A stretch of DNA of 64,000 nucleotides from Pyxicephalus adspersus (taxonomy: Eukaryota; Chordata; Amphibia; Anura; Pyxicephalidae). Where the stretch lies: contig NC_092862.1 of the NCBI RefSeq assembly GCF_032062135.1, positions 91,030,781-91,094,780 of the forward strand. The letters run 5' to 3'. The notes under the pieces are model-generated. The model was not told the origin of the DNA, did no database searches, and worked only from the letters and a program-made list of their open reading frames with translations. Of the stretch, positions 11,115 to 22,312 are shown in pieces (within the stretch, counting starts at the first letter, position 1; every line of letters starts with the position of its first letter). A program made the translations under genes and the position numbers.

Positions 11115-11822
11115 TAGTGTTGGTGTTTGAATTCGGGTTGTCCTTATATTATACTCGAATTCAGGTGGACCCGACCCCCAAAAAAATGAGATTCCACGAT
11201 AAAAATTTGGGAAAAAAAAATGTAAAAAAATGTGTCAAAAAAATAAAATGTAGTATATTATCATATTACTGTGCGTGTTACAGAGTAGGAGATACTTGCC
11301 GGCCGGCATCTTTTCAATGATTGCAGCTGAGTCTGTAATCATTGAGAAGAGTGTGCAATCCCCAGGGGCGCTACAGGTTAATTACCCTGTAGTGCCCCGG
11401 GGATGGTACTGGAACTGCAGAGTTTATCTGCAGTTCAGTTCCCACGGTCATGTGACTCTGCTCTGTGACTGCAGGAATTCCCTGGGCACTAGAGGTTGAA
11501 TGGGGACACGTTTCCCCATTCATTACATCTAGTGCCCTGTGTTCTTTGATAGAAACTCTATCAAAGAACACAAACTACTAGCAATCAGGACTCCCTGTGT
11601 TTTTGGATAGAGAAACTCTATTCAAGAACACATACAACTAGTAAAGGGCTGCAAGAGCAATCTGATTGCTCTTGCAGCTCTTAATAGTCCCTAAAAATAA
11701 CCTGAATTCTCCCACCATTGACTTCAATGGTGTTCGAATTCAGCATTCTATCACCCGAACAATATCTTACTATTCGATCAAAAAGCTGTCGAATCGATTA
11801 GTGAGATATTCGACCAACACTA
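11115..11822. mobile_element. hAT-type miniature element inside the gypsy
   Basis: This 708-base element begins TAGTGTTGGTGTTTGAATTCGG and ends with the inverted CGACCAACACTA. It is bordered by a perfect 8-base duplication CCCAGCAC (11107-11114 and 11823-11830), diagnostic of hAT insertion. The same termini border the 5.9-kb hAT element at 41093-46967, so this is a non-autonomous relative. Internally it has an inverted repeat around AGAAACTCTATC..AGAACACA near 11550-11630 and no coding frame of interest. Confidence 0.85.
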
Positions 11823-13258
11823 CCCAGCACCACTCCTCTGGTCCATACCCTTTCCAATCAATAAGGTACTGCAGGGTGTTACGCACCTTTCAAGAGTCCA
11901 GGACTCTCTCTACCTGGTATTCTGGTGCTCCCTGCACCTCAATCGGGGGAGGGGGATCTGAATGAGGAGCAGAGTCAGTGGCAGATTTTAATAAAGAAAC
12001 ATGGAAGGTGTCTACCCCTCTCAAGGAACTGGGAAGCTTAACTCTATAAGTTACTCTATTTATCTTTTCCAATATGGGGAACGGGTTGTTCGGTCTGGCC
12101 ATTTGTCAAGGAGTGTAACCCTGATGAGAAGGAGAGCTCAATGCCCAGTTCTCCCTCCAGAACCATGACATGAACTGAACCCCATGGTACCAATTAAGCC
12201 CAATTAAGACGAAACACATTGAAAACAAATAAATCGGCCAATTCTTTGACTGAGGGCAATTTGGGTAGTGGTATGAAATGGGCTTGCTTACGGAAGCTAT
12301 CTACCACCACCCAAATTACTGAAAACCCTGAGGACTGTAGAAGGTCCATAATAAAGTCCATGTATATGTGGGTCCATGAAGCAACAGGAATGGGCAGAGA
12401 CAGTGCCGGAGGGAACAGAACAGGAAGACTTACACCGAGCACAAACTGGGCATGCACAAACATATGATTCGACATCTACTGACATGTGAGGCCACAAAAC
12501 ATGCCTTCTTTTTAATTCAAGGGATTTTTTAATTCCTGGGTGGCCAGCAGATTTGGAGTTATGTAACTGTTGGATCACCTTTAGGTGAAAATGGAGGGGA
12601 CCATACAGACACCCTTCAGGTTTTCTGGGGGGTGGTCCGTTTGGAGGGGGGATAAGAGGTTCATCAGATTCTTTTATAATGGCAGGGTCTGCTGGGCTGA
12701 CACCACGCATTGGGGAGGCAAGAAAGGACTGGGGCACGGATCTAGAAGAGAAGCGGTCTTCCCCTGCAGGGGAAGAGGATAGACAGATGAAGGCCTTCTC
12801 TAGGTTCTCCAGGATGTACTCTTTCTGGGCCTTTATTTCTGGCCCGGTTAGATTGAACAAATGACCCCTAGGGGGGCATGGTTCCCGGGAGTAACTCAAT
12901 GGGACCGATGAGGTGGGAGTTTGTCAGCTGCTCGAGGGCAAAAGACATCAGAAAACTCCCGGTAAGATTGGGGCAACTTTTCTACCACCTTGAGGGACTG
13001 TACTGGCATCATTGGAGTGAGGCAGTTAGCCTGGCATTTGGTTCCCCACTGAACAAGGTAACCTTACTCCCAATTAATCATAGGGTTATAGGATTTTAAC
13101 CAGGGGAGGTCTAAAACCAGGGGGGTTTTAACCATCCTGATTACAATCAGGCGGATCACTTCCTTATGGGAGGCCCCCACTGTTAAGTGCACTTCTGGGG
13201 TAACAAATAATCAATGGCGGCCATGGAAAATTCGGGCCCGAGAGTTGTGACAGGTATC
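11823..13258 (-). pseudogene. Gypsy pol remnant: protease, RT start, integrase, chromodomain
   Basis: The minus strand from 13258 reads the protease tail (an LPWL-type block near 13110), the linker to reverse transcriptase (about 13000-12880), and the RT beginning (KEYILENLEKAFICLSSSPAG near 12830-12770). It then jumps to the RNase H/integrase linker. The integrase zinc region follows near 12580-12430 (GHPGIKKSLEL, then CPVC) and the core near 12400-12250 with MDFIMDLL and VDSFRKQAHFIP. The chromodomain lead-in (FHVSLLK, EYQVERVLDS) ends near 11890. Frameshifts and stops occur, and the RT catalytic core is absent. Confidence 0.8.
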
Positions 13259-13259
13259 C

Positions 13260-13962
13260 CCAAGCCAAGGGTCATACACATAAGGTCAGTCCAAAAAAGT
13301 GCGGTACAGATGGATAAGGCAGAAAACGTGGTCAGGGACAAACCTAAGTCAGGGCACGCACAGTTCATGCAAAAGTCAGAGATCAGACCAGGTCCCTGTT
13401 GGAAACAAGTCGGAGCTGGTAACAAGTCAACAGAAGTTTACCAGGTAATCCAAACACAGGAGCGCACCAAAGCACACTGTTACACAAAGGCTATAACGGG
13501 CAATGGTGTGCATGACAGGTTCTCAATAAATAGGCAGAGTGCCCAATCACATTGCGTCACCTGGTGCTACGATTGGAGGAATATAATTAACGAATCCCCT
13601 GTGGCTAACTTGGCCGCAGGGAATTTAAACTAAACATGCCCCGCGTCAAGGCAGCCGACTGCCTCACCTCGGGGGTACAAAAGGCATGCATAGTAGCGCA
13701 CGCACCTCTTCCAACAAGACCCCTGGGACATGCTGTGCTATGCACGCCTGCAGGAGTGCTGAGGCCGAGTGCAGCACTGTCCACGTTTGCAGGGTTGCTG
13801 GGGATGCCGTTTGGCCGAACAGTAGTTCGCCCAGAACAGATTCCTCCACCAGGTCAGGGAGACACGCTGCGAGCAAAGCAGCGGTGGCCTCGGCCACACT
13901 GCCTGCTGCAGTGGTCTCTGCCTTGCTGCCCGCGATCGCTGGCCAGGCTAAATACCTTGCTT
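13260..13962 (-). repeat. Gypsy LTR, 5' copy, truncated at its inner end
   Basis: The copy matches 10226-10995 but stops at 13260, where protease sequence begins directly. The end of this LTR, the primer-binding region and gag were therefore lost in one deletion. As a result an open frame runs across the junction (13425-13183, minus); that frame is an accident. The two LTRs differ by many substitutions and indels, so the insertion is not recent. Confidence 0.65.
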
Positions 13963-13965
13963 GAC

Positions 13966-14345
13966 CTTGCTGTATTTGTCATATCTTAAAAATGTTATCC
14001 AAAAATTTTGTTTTTCCAGAATTTGGGGCATATATAACTACAAATGTGGTTAAGGTGGAATTGATTTCACATATCAAAATAAATACCTGCCATGAGGATC
14101 CGCCAGGTGATCAATGTATTTAAAAGATTTTTTATATGAATTTTTGATAACTATAAAGACTCCTGCCTTTTTAATTGGTGTATTTGCAAATAAAACATGT
14201 GGAAATTCAGGTAAGTACAGTTAAGGATGATTATTGACCTTAAAGTGAAATTCTTGGATGAATATGATATCCAGACAGAGTCTATCGATGTCTCTACGTA
14301 AGGAAGATCTCTTATGTGGGCTATTTAGTCCTGTATTAACATTCC
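13966..14345 (-). pseudogene. L1 number 1 ORF2, N-terminal endonuclease
   Basis: The minus strand reads NTGLNSPHKRSSLRRDID, then IIFIQE.HFK with the catalytic glutamate region, KKAGV, HLADPHGRYLF and YAPNSG. This is the apurinic-type endonuclease start of an L1 ORF2. Stops are present. The gypsy insertion interrupts it at 13962, and the frame resumes at 10175. Confidence 0.7.
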
Positions 14346-14368
14346 TAGTGGTTCATTTCTTTCCGGTT

Positions 14369-14940
14369 TTATGTCTAAAAGCGGTACACTGTTTTTCATG
14401 AAAATTTATTTTACAGTATAATATATTAGTATGAGTATATTAAAGTTTGAAACACAAAATCATTTAAAAACAATAAATTGAATAAATTAAAAAAAAATTT
14501 ATAATTAAAAAAAAAATTTAATTTAAAAAAAGAAAAAATTTTAATTAAAAAAAAAAACATAATATACTCATACTATTATATACACTGTAAAATAAATGTT
14601 CTTGAAAACAATGTACTGCTTTTACACATAAAAATCCAATGTATTGCATTCAATACAGTTATTTTGTATTGAATGCAATACAAATGGATTTTGAATTTTC
14701 CCCCCCGCCCGGCCGGGACGTACACACGCACTGACGACACCGCAAACTCCCCCGGTGACTCATCGGATGCAGAAGCAGGAAGAAGAAAGAAGATAGAAGA
14801 CGGAGATTGCGGTGCTGGACGGCGCGGGACCCTGGCGGATCAGGTAAGCGCTCTATTTACTAACCTTCCCTAGGTGTTACCACTTGTAGCAACTTTTTTC
14901 TACCCCGAGTCACACTTGGGGTTACCGCTAGGGAGGTTAA
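14369..14940. mobile_element. TTAA-ended miniature element (piggyBac-like), in the L1 spacer
   Basis: The right end reads GGGGTTACCGCTAGGGAGGTTAA, whose complement TTAACCTCCCTAGCGGT resembles the ends at 22313 and 51432. Inside are a 60-base inverted repeat (about 14369-14435 against 14560-14628) around a poly-A/T core, a CAATACA palindrome (14640-14690), a GC-rich block and a splice-donor-like CAGGTAAGCG at 14841. Assignment to piggyBac rests only on the TTAA end; the left end is not clear. Confidence 0.5.
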
Positions 14941-14954
14941 AGGAAATTATTTTA

Positions 14955-15240
14955 TAAGACATTTAAAAACAGTGAGAATATTGAGTATGTTGTTATCTGT
15001 CTTTTTCCAAAACACTCGTTCATAAAGTTGAGTTGCAGAAGGTAGTTATCAGATTTATTGCAGAAATAAGGATCTGTACTGGTATATGTATTAGGACACC
15101 TAAAAACGGTGAGAATATTGTGTATGTTATCTGTCTTTTTCCACTTGTTCAAAAAGTTGAGTTGCAGAAGGTTAATTATTAGATTCATGACAGAAATAAG
15201 AATCTGTACTGGTATAAGATTGGAACTTCCATAGTAATAG
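14955..15240. repeat. Tandem duplication in the L1 inter-ORF spacer, period about 135 bases
   Basis: Two units share TA.GACA..TAAAAAC.GTGAGAATATTG, TTATCTGTCTTTTTCC, AAGTTGAGTTGCAGAAGG and GAAATAAG.ATCTGTACTGGTATA. It lies between ORF1 and ORF2 of L1 number 1. A 102-codon minus-strand frame across it has no recognisable domain. Confidence 0.65.
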
Positions 15241-15479
15241 GTAAAAGCTACGATACGCAATATATATTGTAGTCAAAAAAGAAAACAAAAAAAAAATTTA
15301 AAAAGAAAGGTCTGAAAAAAAAGTCAGACAACAAGAGCAGCAATAACTGCCTGGTGACTGGAGCAAATTAAGTTAATTAATAAGAATTAAATAACTTGTA
15401 GAGATAACAAAATAGGTAAGTATTCTCCAAAAATAAAGGTTCCTAAATATAGTATTATAGGCACTTCTTCTACTTCATT

Positions 15480-16390
15480 GGGTTTGGCTTTAAGAAAGAG
15501 ATATTTCATCAACCATTTGAGGTCCATTCTGATTGAATGTTAGGTAATGGTTTGGCGGATCTTTGAGGTTTGAGGTACTTCAATACCCCAGGACTGGAGT
15601 ATTTTCTTGCCTGTTTCCAGGAAAATAAACGTGGTAATTTTACTGTTGCGTGTAATCAATAATTTTGTAGGGAATCCCTATTTATATGCAATTTGATGGT
15701 GTCTTAGAGCTTTTGTGAGTGGGATTAGTTGCTTGCGAAGTTGCATCACGTCCTGTGATAGATACGCATAGAAAGCAATATTTTGAAGTTTTTCTGGTAG
15801 ATCTGGGGCACATTATTTGCTCTTTTACATAAAGAAAATAATTTCTTCCAAGGACTTCAATGTGGTTGATTCTGGAACCTATGTGGAATTCTATGTGCTT
15901 GATCCACAGTATGATAAGCTCTGATTCCGTTATATCAGATAATAATGATCTCATCAATTCCTTTAAAAGTTCAGGTAGATCTGTTTGTTGTACATTTTCA
16001 GGAATACCACAAAATTGTATGTTGTTTTGACATGATTTATCTTGTAGACCTGCTAATTTATTCCTAATCCAATCAGTTTCTTTTTTTTGATCAATAAATA
16101 AATCCATTGGCTGGTTATGATCTGTGAATGATTCAGCCATTTTAATTTCCACATGTCCAATCCTAGAGCACAAGTCTTGTAGGGTATGATCTAGTTTTGA
16201 GAGCAGAGAGGACATATCCTGCTGAAGTGATGATTTAAGAGAAGTTGAATCGGATATTGTTTGACCACTGGTCGGGAAACACTCAATAGATGTAATATGA
16301 TCATTGTTGGTTGCTATGTTATGGTTGGGCCTAGCTCATTCAGTGGGGCCTTCACTTGATTTACAAGACCTCTGTTTGGCCTGGCTTCTG
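15480..16390 (-). pseudogene. L1 number 1 ORF1 (RNA-binding protein), broken
   Basis: A 177-codon open segment (16215-15682) shows the L1 ORF1 layout: a coiled-coil-like N-terminal part (KLDHTLQDLCSRIGHVEIKM), NKLAGLQDKSCQNNIQFCGIP matching the EDRSRRNN..RGIPE signature that opens the RRM domain, then the C-terminal region with stops near 15690-15480. The N-terminal low-complexity region runs to about 16390 through stops. The signature is decayed (EDRSR reads QDKSC). Confidence 0.75.
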
Positions 16391-16440
16391 CCTATGGGTG
16401 TGGGTGGGGATGAAGACTCACCTGCTCCTGTCCACTGATG

Positions 16441-17524
16441 TGCTTTGAGGCCCTCTGGTTAATAAATCAGGGCCAAGGTTTTCATGAAATACTTAGCATG
16501 TATCCATCTCAAGTCCTAATGTTTAGCCTATTATATACATACATTGAGAGTATGTATATAATAAATGGGTGGGGAAGCCCCTACTTCAAGACTGTTAAAC
16601 CTTTTTTCTGACTTAAAAATGATATGATGAAGATAGTAACAGCCATCTTCAGCCAGTCAGAAGTGACACATTTTAAAATATCAACAAATTATATTGTGAA
16701 TGTATATTCTACTTTTTTTTATTTACTATTTTTACTGCACCAACAAACACAAGATTTTTTTCCACATCACATTCACAACTTTTTCAAATTTTCCAGTGCA
16801 CAAATTTAATGTAAATCAATTAAGGTATTGTATTATGTGCAGACTCCTTGATATAGCAGCAGTGTCTGCCCTGTCCTTTTCTTACATAACAATGATTACA
16901 TTTGTAGCTGGAGTACTCCCTAACAACAAAAATTAACAGAACACTAATTAGGAGCAAGAAAGCCCAGAGTATGTACAAGACAGTTGACGTATATTGCATT
17001 GTACAGTGCTGTCAATTTATGTATACATTAACATTAAACTTTTTTTTAGTTTTGATTGGGGGTGGTAGATTATCTTATCTTTTTATTTATTTCTGCATCC
17101 CTACTGAAAAATGTACCCCTCTATTTTCCTGGGGTCTATTTAAAATTGATGTAGAAAATGAAATTCAACCTTTTACAGTTGTAACTAGGGTACAAAAAGA
17201 GAAAATATATCAGTGGGAAGACTTGTAACAACTCTACCACAAGTCCAGTTCTTTGCACCTATCTCAGGATAGAAGTACAGGAAAACTGCCAGTGAAACAC
17301 AGAAAGCAAATAAAAGTTGATAGTGGTTATCAGCTTTCCTCCTCTCCATTTGAAACCTTAAGACTGAGAGCTTACTTGTATAATGGAAGAGCAATTGTGT
17401 GTACATTTTTTTTGAATTCTTTACTTATATTGAATCAAATTAGCACAAAACAGGAAAATTAGAACAATATAATCTTGAGTAATCGTTAACAGTCAACAAT
17501 ATAAAAAATACAAATCAAATACTC
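16441..17524. other. No gene seen
   Basis: A short GGCCCTCTGGTTAATAAATCAGGGCC at about 16450-16476 recalls the ends of the fold-back at 19988-20192. Otherwise the region is AT-rich, with open frames of 60-85 codons that have no motif. Nothing else can be supported. Confidence 0.45.
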
Positions 17525-17672
17525 ATGGATTGTAAACTCTTTCGGGCAGGGACCTCTCCTCCTCCTTTGTCACTGTCCGTGTCTGTCTCTAATTTACACC
17601 TATTTAATGTACAACACTGCTTAATATGGTGGCACTATATAAACAAAATAATTTAATATATTAATAATACTC
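17525..17672 (+). mobile_element. 3' tail fragment of an L2-type LINE
   Basis: The segment runs ATTGTAAACTCTTTCGGGCAGGGACCTCTCC, TGTCACTGTC.GTGTCTGT, TTTAATGTACAACACTG.TTAATATG.TGGCACTATATAAA and ends in an AT-rich repeat. It aligns in order with the 3' end of the L2 at 54386-54520 (minus strand there). The coding part is missing, as is usual for LINE truncation. Confidence 0.7.
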
Positions 17673-19985
17673 AACAGTTTTTCCACAAACAATGCTATGG
17701 AAATCTTATGTACAAAATAAACAAACATACAGTCAGTGAATATCTAGATAATCTAGATAATTTAGATTCACATATTTATTTTTCCCATTGAGGGTGGAGA
17801 TAGGAAAAAGGTTAAAAACGTGGGCTAGGGAAGAGAAGATATGGCGGGAGGTGGGATATGAGAGAAGCATCTGTAAGATAAGAGTTCAAACAATGGTGGT
17901 CAGGACCTTTAGGCACTATGGCTGAAGTATTTCAGCTGTATCCTGATGATAGTTTCCTGTTATTTTGCATTGTTTCACTGATTCATGGGTGGGCATCGGT
18001 TCAGCTTTATATGAAATAAAATTGTTGTACATGTTTCTGTAATTCCGAAATGTAAAATAATTTTTTGTATATTTCCTGCTTTTTTTTGTATCTTACCTGG
18101 TTATTACAAGTGGCTTTACTAATGCACAGTGTGTCAGTACATTACACCATAGTCAGTGCAGTAAAATTGTTATGCTCAGCCTCCTCTGAAGTGTAAAATG
18201 CCCACTGAAAATTCTTAAAAAGAGTCTACAAAATATGCAAATTTATTGCTTACATTATTATAGTTGTTCTTTTGAGAATGCCTCTTTCTGCCTTACTCTA
18301 GTAAACAACTTTAGGACAGGCTGTCTGGTGGAGTTAACTTTGAAAGGGAAATTTTTTTATCCTAGTGAAATAGGTTAAAAAAAATGAAAAATTACAAGCA
18401 TTCCCACACAGTTTCCAGCAGTTGGCACTGCCACCAGCCACTCTTCTGCCCACACATCTGTTCACATGTGACAAAGTTCTTTTTGTGTGGGTGTACAGTA
18501 GCGGTTTATTGGCATGGGGAAGCAGTAAACATTCCAAGCATCAAAGACAGATCATGGTCCAAGAGTACATAATCATATGCAAGTATTTTGCCTCCATGTG
18601 ATTAAATGATTGAAATCAGCACAATAAGTAAATAAGCTTTTTACAAAGTGAAGTTTTTCCTTAAAAAGCGAATTCATTCATGTTTATTTAAATTAGGTCT
18701 GAGCACAATGCATTGCATAGAACAGTAGTATGATATCCTTTTGTGTTCCTTGTATTAATACTACCTCCATCTGCATGCACACTTTTATAGAATAAAAACA
18801 AGCAATTGCTGCCCTTAGCTTGCATTTCCTCCTCTTTTGTTGGCTGTGAAAAATGTCTTCAAGCTAAGCACCCATCATAAAATAATTTATTAGTTTGACA
18901 AAGTCAATAAACTGTGATGCCCTGTATTACAATAAAAGTATACCTGCAATGTTTCATCTCTACATCTTTATAAAATAGTTCTTCAGTGCTTATAAAGTGA
19001 AATAAGTGAGTAAATTGGATGAAGCCTAACCATTTGTCATGACAATGTTGAGAAAGTCCTTCTTATTGGTCTGGTATCTACACTGGAAAACTGAAGGCCT
19101 CCTATCACATATCATACAGTGCACAGAAAAACTATTCACCTATTTAAAATAAGTAACTTAGTAAATATTGTTTTCAAATGTATTAAAACAGAAAGTAAAA
19201 CAAACAAAGTAATAGAATAACACCGATGCTTTGACATCTATAAAGGGCAGATCCTGTGAAATGCCTGTTTATCAGATCATCTATAATAGATGTGTGCTGG
19301 AAATGTGGAAAGGAACAAATAGATTGCCCAACTGTGGTTTCTAGAAGCAGAGCTGTGATTGATGGATGTGTTCCCAAAGATATGTCTCTGCTGTCATTTT
19401 TTAGCCTCACGTCACATCCAATTGTTTCACTCACAACATATGTTCTTGAGGATGTAATGGTATACATACATCACTTTTTAAAACTGCCAAGGGAATCGCA
19501 GTAGAGGATATCAACAGTTTATTCATTATGACATTAAGTGAAATAAAAACACCAAATTACAGTAGTTTAATTAATCTATTAGAAATGGTCTGTTTCCTAC
19601 ATTTATAGCATATGAACATGGCCAAGGGAGGATAAGCAAGCTGTATTTTCCTGATAAACATGAAAACTTGCCAGGCTAAGTGTGATCACACTTCTAGCAA
19701 AATAACAAAAACCAGTGAGATATATTTATTTGAGTGCAATACAGTACAATACAATTCACTCCAGTAGAGATTTCAAGTGACTGTGTTCTGTTTAATCAAT
19801 CTTCTTTTAACTGGATTTCTGAAACACGTTGCATTGTTGGCAGTACACAAGCTCCACCTAGTGCAGGTTTAGCTAACAGTTAAAGTAATGTGTTTAAGAA
19901 AAGTTCATTGAGTGTCATCAGGGAGAAATCAGATAAAGCTGAGTTGAAAAAAAAATCTTTACCAATTGCGTACTTCCCCCTAGAC
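17673..19985. other. No gene seen in 2.3 kb
   Basis: The region is AT-rich with scattered open frames of 60-94 codons on both strands, none with a recognisable domain. Two overlapping opposite-strand frames at 19183-19504 are among the longest, but nothing supports coding. Weak fragments of the shared SINE/LINE tail may be present. No exon, RNA gene or intact element could be supported. Confidence 0.45.
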
Positions 19986-19987
19986 AA

Positions 19988-20192
19988 AGGCCCCGATTTA
20001 TTAAAGTTCTCCAAGGCTGGAGAGAATACACTTTCAGAAGTGAAGCTGGGTGATCCAGAAAACATTAAATTGATTTTTAAAAATCATTTGCTATTTGCTA
20101 TTTCCATTCCAGGTTTGCTGGATCACCCAGCTTCACTTCTGAAAGTGTATTCTCTCCAGCCTTGGAGAGCTTTCATAAATCAGGGCCAAAGT
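19988..20192. mobile_element. Fold-back miniature element with near-perfect long arms
   Basis: The left arm from GGCCCCGATTTATTAAAG, through CTCCAAGGCTGGAGAGAATA and CACTTTCAGAAGTGAAGCTG, to GGTGATCCAG repeats in inverted form on the right, ending CATAAATCAGGGCC. Arms are about 80 bases with few mismatches around a ~45-base AT-rich loop. One half of the same family is at 21041-21125. The superfamily is uncertain; possible flanking AAA duplications are too short to judge. Confidence 0.75.
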
Positions 20193-20413
20193 ATCAAGTT
20201 TCATGCACTGCATACACCAGAATCTGTTTTTCCTTTTTCTTTGCTTGTAAAATGTTGATAGAGCACTATAGAATTCTTGTGCAAATTTTTGTTTTCCTAT
20301 ATTTAAGTAAAATTTAACCCCCACCATTCTTCCCCTCTAACCCACTCAACCATTTTTTTTATTTTATTATTACTCTGTGGTGTATTTTATACTCACCAAA
20401 GTCCAATGACTTA

Positions 20414-20837
20414 AGGTGCGTACACACTTCCAATTTTTATCGTTCAAAACGAACGACGAACGATCGATTGGGCAAAAAATCGTTCGTAAAAAAGTAACCA
20501 ACGACGCCGACGAACGAGGAAAGTCATTGGAAACGAACGACTGGACTGGCGGATCGGATTGGACGATGATCGTTGAACATCGTTCGTGTGTACGGTCGTT
20601 GGTTGATCGTCCATGGGGTGAGCATGCGTAATGAACGAACGTTCGTTCACTTTCCTGTCATGCACATAGTTCCTCTATCGCTCAAACGATCGTATCTATT
20701 GTGTGTACAATATCTACGAACGATCGTGTCGTTATCTCTATGTGCAGGATCGGTGCTATACGATCGTTCGTAGATATTGTGCAGGATCGTTCGTCGTTCG
20801 TTTTCCAACGATAATAATTGGAAGTGTGTACGTAGCT
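20414..20837 (+). mobile_element. Harbinger-type miniature element, complete (424 bases)
   Basis: The ends AGGTGCGTACACACTTCCAA and, inverted, AGCTACGTACACACTTCCAA are flanked by the 3-base duplication TTA (20411-20413, 20838-20840), as expected for PIF/Harbinger elements. The interior is dense in CGATCGTTCG/ACGAACGATCG words. Both strands show open frames of 66-73 codons, a by-product of the palindromic composition and not genes. The same family recurs complete at 57612-58035 and as fragments at 23243-23380 and 4988-5029. Confidence 0.85.
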
Positions 20838-21040
20838 TTAGTCTCTTGCCAGTGCCATTTTTGGGTACAGAAATCCCTTACCCAGAAGAGCCACTTATTT
20901 CACAATTAGTGGGTGATGAGTAAATATGGGGAAGTTCTTAGTAACAGCTAAGAAGGGTGATGTGAGCACTCAATGTGTGCCATAAAAATGTAAAGTAGAG
21001 CTGCGGAAATAAGAAATCAGCCTCAAAGAATCCCACTTTG

Positions 21041-21125
21041 GGGCTGATTTATTAAAGCTCTCCACGAATGGTGAAGATAGACGATTACTGGAGAACCTGG
21101 GTGATCCAGCAAGCCTGGAATCATG
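21041..21125. mobile_element. Half copy of the fold-back element
   Basis: GGGGCTGATTTATTAAAGCTCTCCAC and GGTGATCCAGCAAGCCTGGAAT match one arm of the element at 19988-20192. The other arm is absent. Confidence 0.55.
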
Positions 21126-21724
21126 AGGTCTTTTCTTTATTTACACGCTTCCTATTACATACCGGTAATCCCAAACTGTTTTGACTCACTGTTTTTTTCC
21201 CAGGTATTACCTTACCTAGTACAAGCAAAGTACAATCTAGCTTTAGATTAGTCGATAAATACCTTGTGTTTTGACATATTACACCAAGTGCTAGGGACGC
21301 TGCTAATAAAAATAACTTGACAAGCACTGTACTGTTACATTGGGAACCTTCAGTAAACATTGCTAGTGGCAAGAAAGACTTTATATAAACTGCAACAAAG
21401 TAATAATTAAGCAAATTGTCAAACAGAGCGACAGCCTGATAAATTACAGCTGTTGTATGTTTTTCTAGTCCCTGTCACATATGAATATTAATCACTTACA
21501 AGTAGGAAACATTCTAGTTACAAATATATTATAAAATTAATTTACTAAAATGAAGAGTAATGGGGTCAAAGAAAAAACAGTGTATAAAATAAAAAGTAAA
21601 GTGATGAGGATTACAAAAAATAAACTTTATAGTTGGTTTGGGTACATTTTTTCTCAGGATTAAATGAAATTAAGAACAAATTTATTATATACCTTTTCAA
21701 GTGACAAGTGAAAAGTGTATAGGT

Positions 21725-22067
21725 CAGTGGTCGCCAACCGGTGGTCTGCGGCTCTGGCTGGTCCCCCCCAGAGCGGAGTCAGGGGAGGGACTCTGCTGGT
21801 GGGGCGCATCGGCCAGAGCCAAGGACCATGTCTCCTTTACAAATCCCAATCTCAGCGAAGTGGGCGGGCTGTATCCCTGAACACAACCCGCCCACTCTAC
21901 CATTGCAGGCTCAGATCTGCGATGGGAGAATGGGCAGGGTTATGTCATGATGACATCACTAAAGGGGAGGTTTCTCCCCCTTTGATTGACACCTGGCTCT
22001 CCGCGCATGTTCGGTAAGGAGAGGTAATTTTAGTGGTCCAGGGGCCTGAAAAGGTTGGTGACCACTG
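21725..22067. mobile_element. hAT-type miniature element with CAGTGGT ends
   Basis: The 343-base element begins CAGTGGTCGCCAACCGGTGGTC and ends with the inverted GGTTGGTGACCACTG. The flanking 8 bases (GTATAGGT at 21717-21724 and GTGTAGGG at 22068-22075) agree at 6 positions, consistent with an aged hAT target duplication. CAGTGGT..CCAACC ends are common in vertebrate hAT families. No coding frame. A related end appears at about 60755-60790 (GGTTGGGCACCAAGG). Confidence 0.75.
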
Positions 22068-22312
22068 GTGTAGGGTATTTTCATTATCGCACAAAATGCC
22101 ATTAGAGTTGATACTTATGTTACATGACACTGCATGAGACATGAGTTTGTTACACACTTTATATGGGGAAACAGTGTCACTTCATAACTAACTCAAAAGT
22201 ACAAAACATTTAAATATAAAGTGTAAAAAAATGATTTTCATTTTTTCCCTTTTTAAATACATTTTCACATTTACATTTTAAATACTATTTTTTTTAAAAC
22301 AATATTTCTTTA

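Larger units (their letters stand above)
10177..13962 (-). mobile_element. Ty3/gypsy LTR retrotransposon, internally deleted, inserted in L1 number 1
   Basis: A pair of ~700-base direct repeats (about 10226-10995 and 13260-13962) flanks a minus-strand pol remnant with protease, reverse-transcriptase start, integrase and chromodomain. Gag and the core of the reverse transcriptase are missing. Outside the element the L1 endonuclease frame continues exactly from one side to the other, fixing the insertion limits to within a few bases. A 4-base duplication, GGTC/AGTC with one mismatch, is possible. A separate hAT miniature element interrupts the pol end. The element is dead. Confidence 0.8.
3895..16440 (-). 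mobile_element. L1-type LINE number 1 (old, split by several later insertions)
   Basis: Minus-strand blocks appear in the order expected for one L1: ORF1 (about 16390-15480), a spacer, the endonuclease start of ORF2 (14345-13966), more endonuclease and the reverse transcriptase (10170-8220), and the C-terminal end (about 4985-3935). The blocks are separated by a CR1 LINE, a Ty3/gypsy element and a TTAA-ended miniature element. At the gypsy boundary the L1 frame continues exactly from 13966 to 10175, showing these are parts of one copy. Every coding block carries stops or frameshifts. It is the oldest layer in the left quarter of the window. Confidence 0.8.

Noticed and set aside
19840..19875. 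CTCF-like word (complement of CTCCACCTAGTGCAGG) and another near 38710
   Set aside because: Two or more core mismatches; too weak to list as sites.
20416..20909. Several overlapping frames of 66-73 codons on both strands in the Harbinger-type element (and the same at 57493-58147)
   Set aside because: They come from the palindromic CGATCGTTCG composition, repeat between copies as DNA, and have no protein motif.
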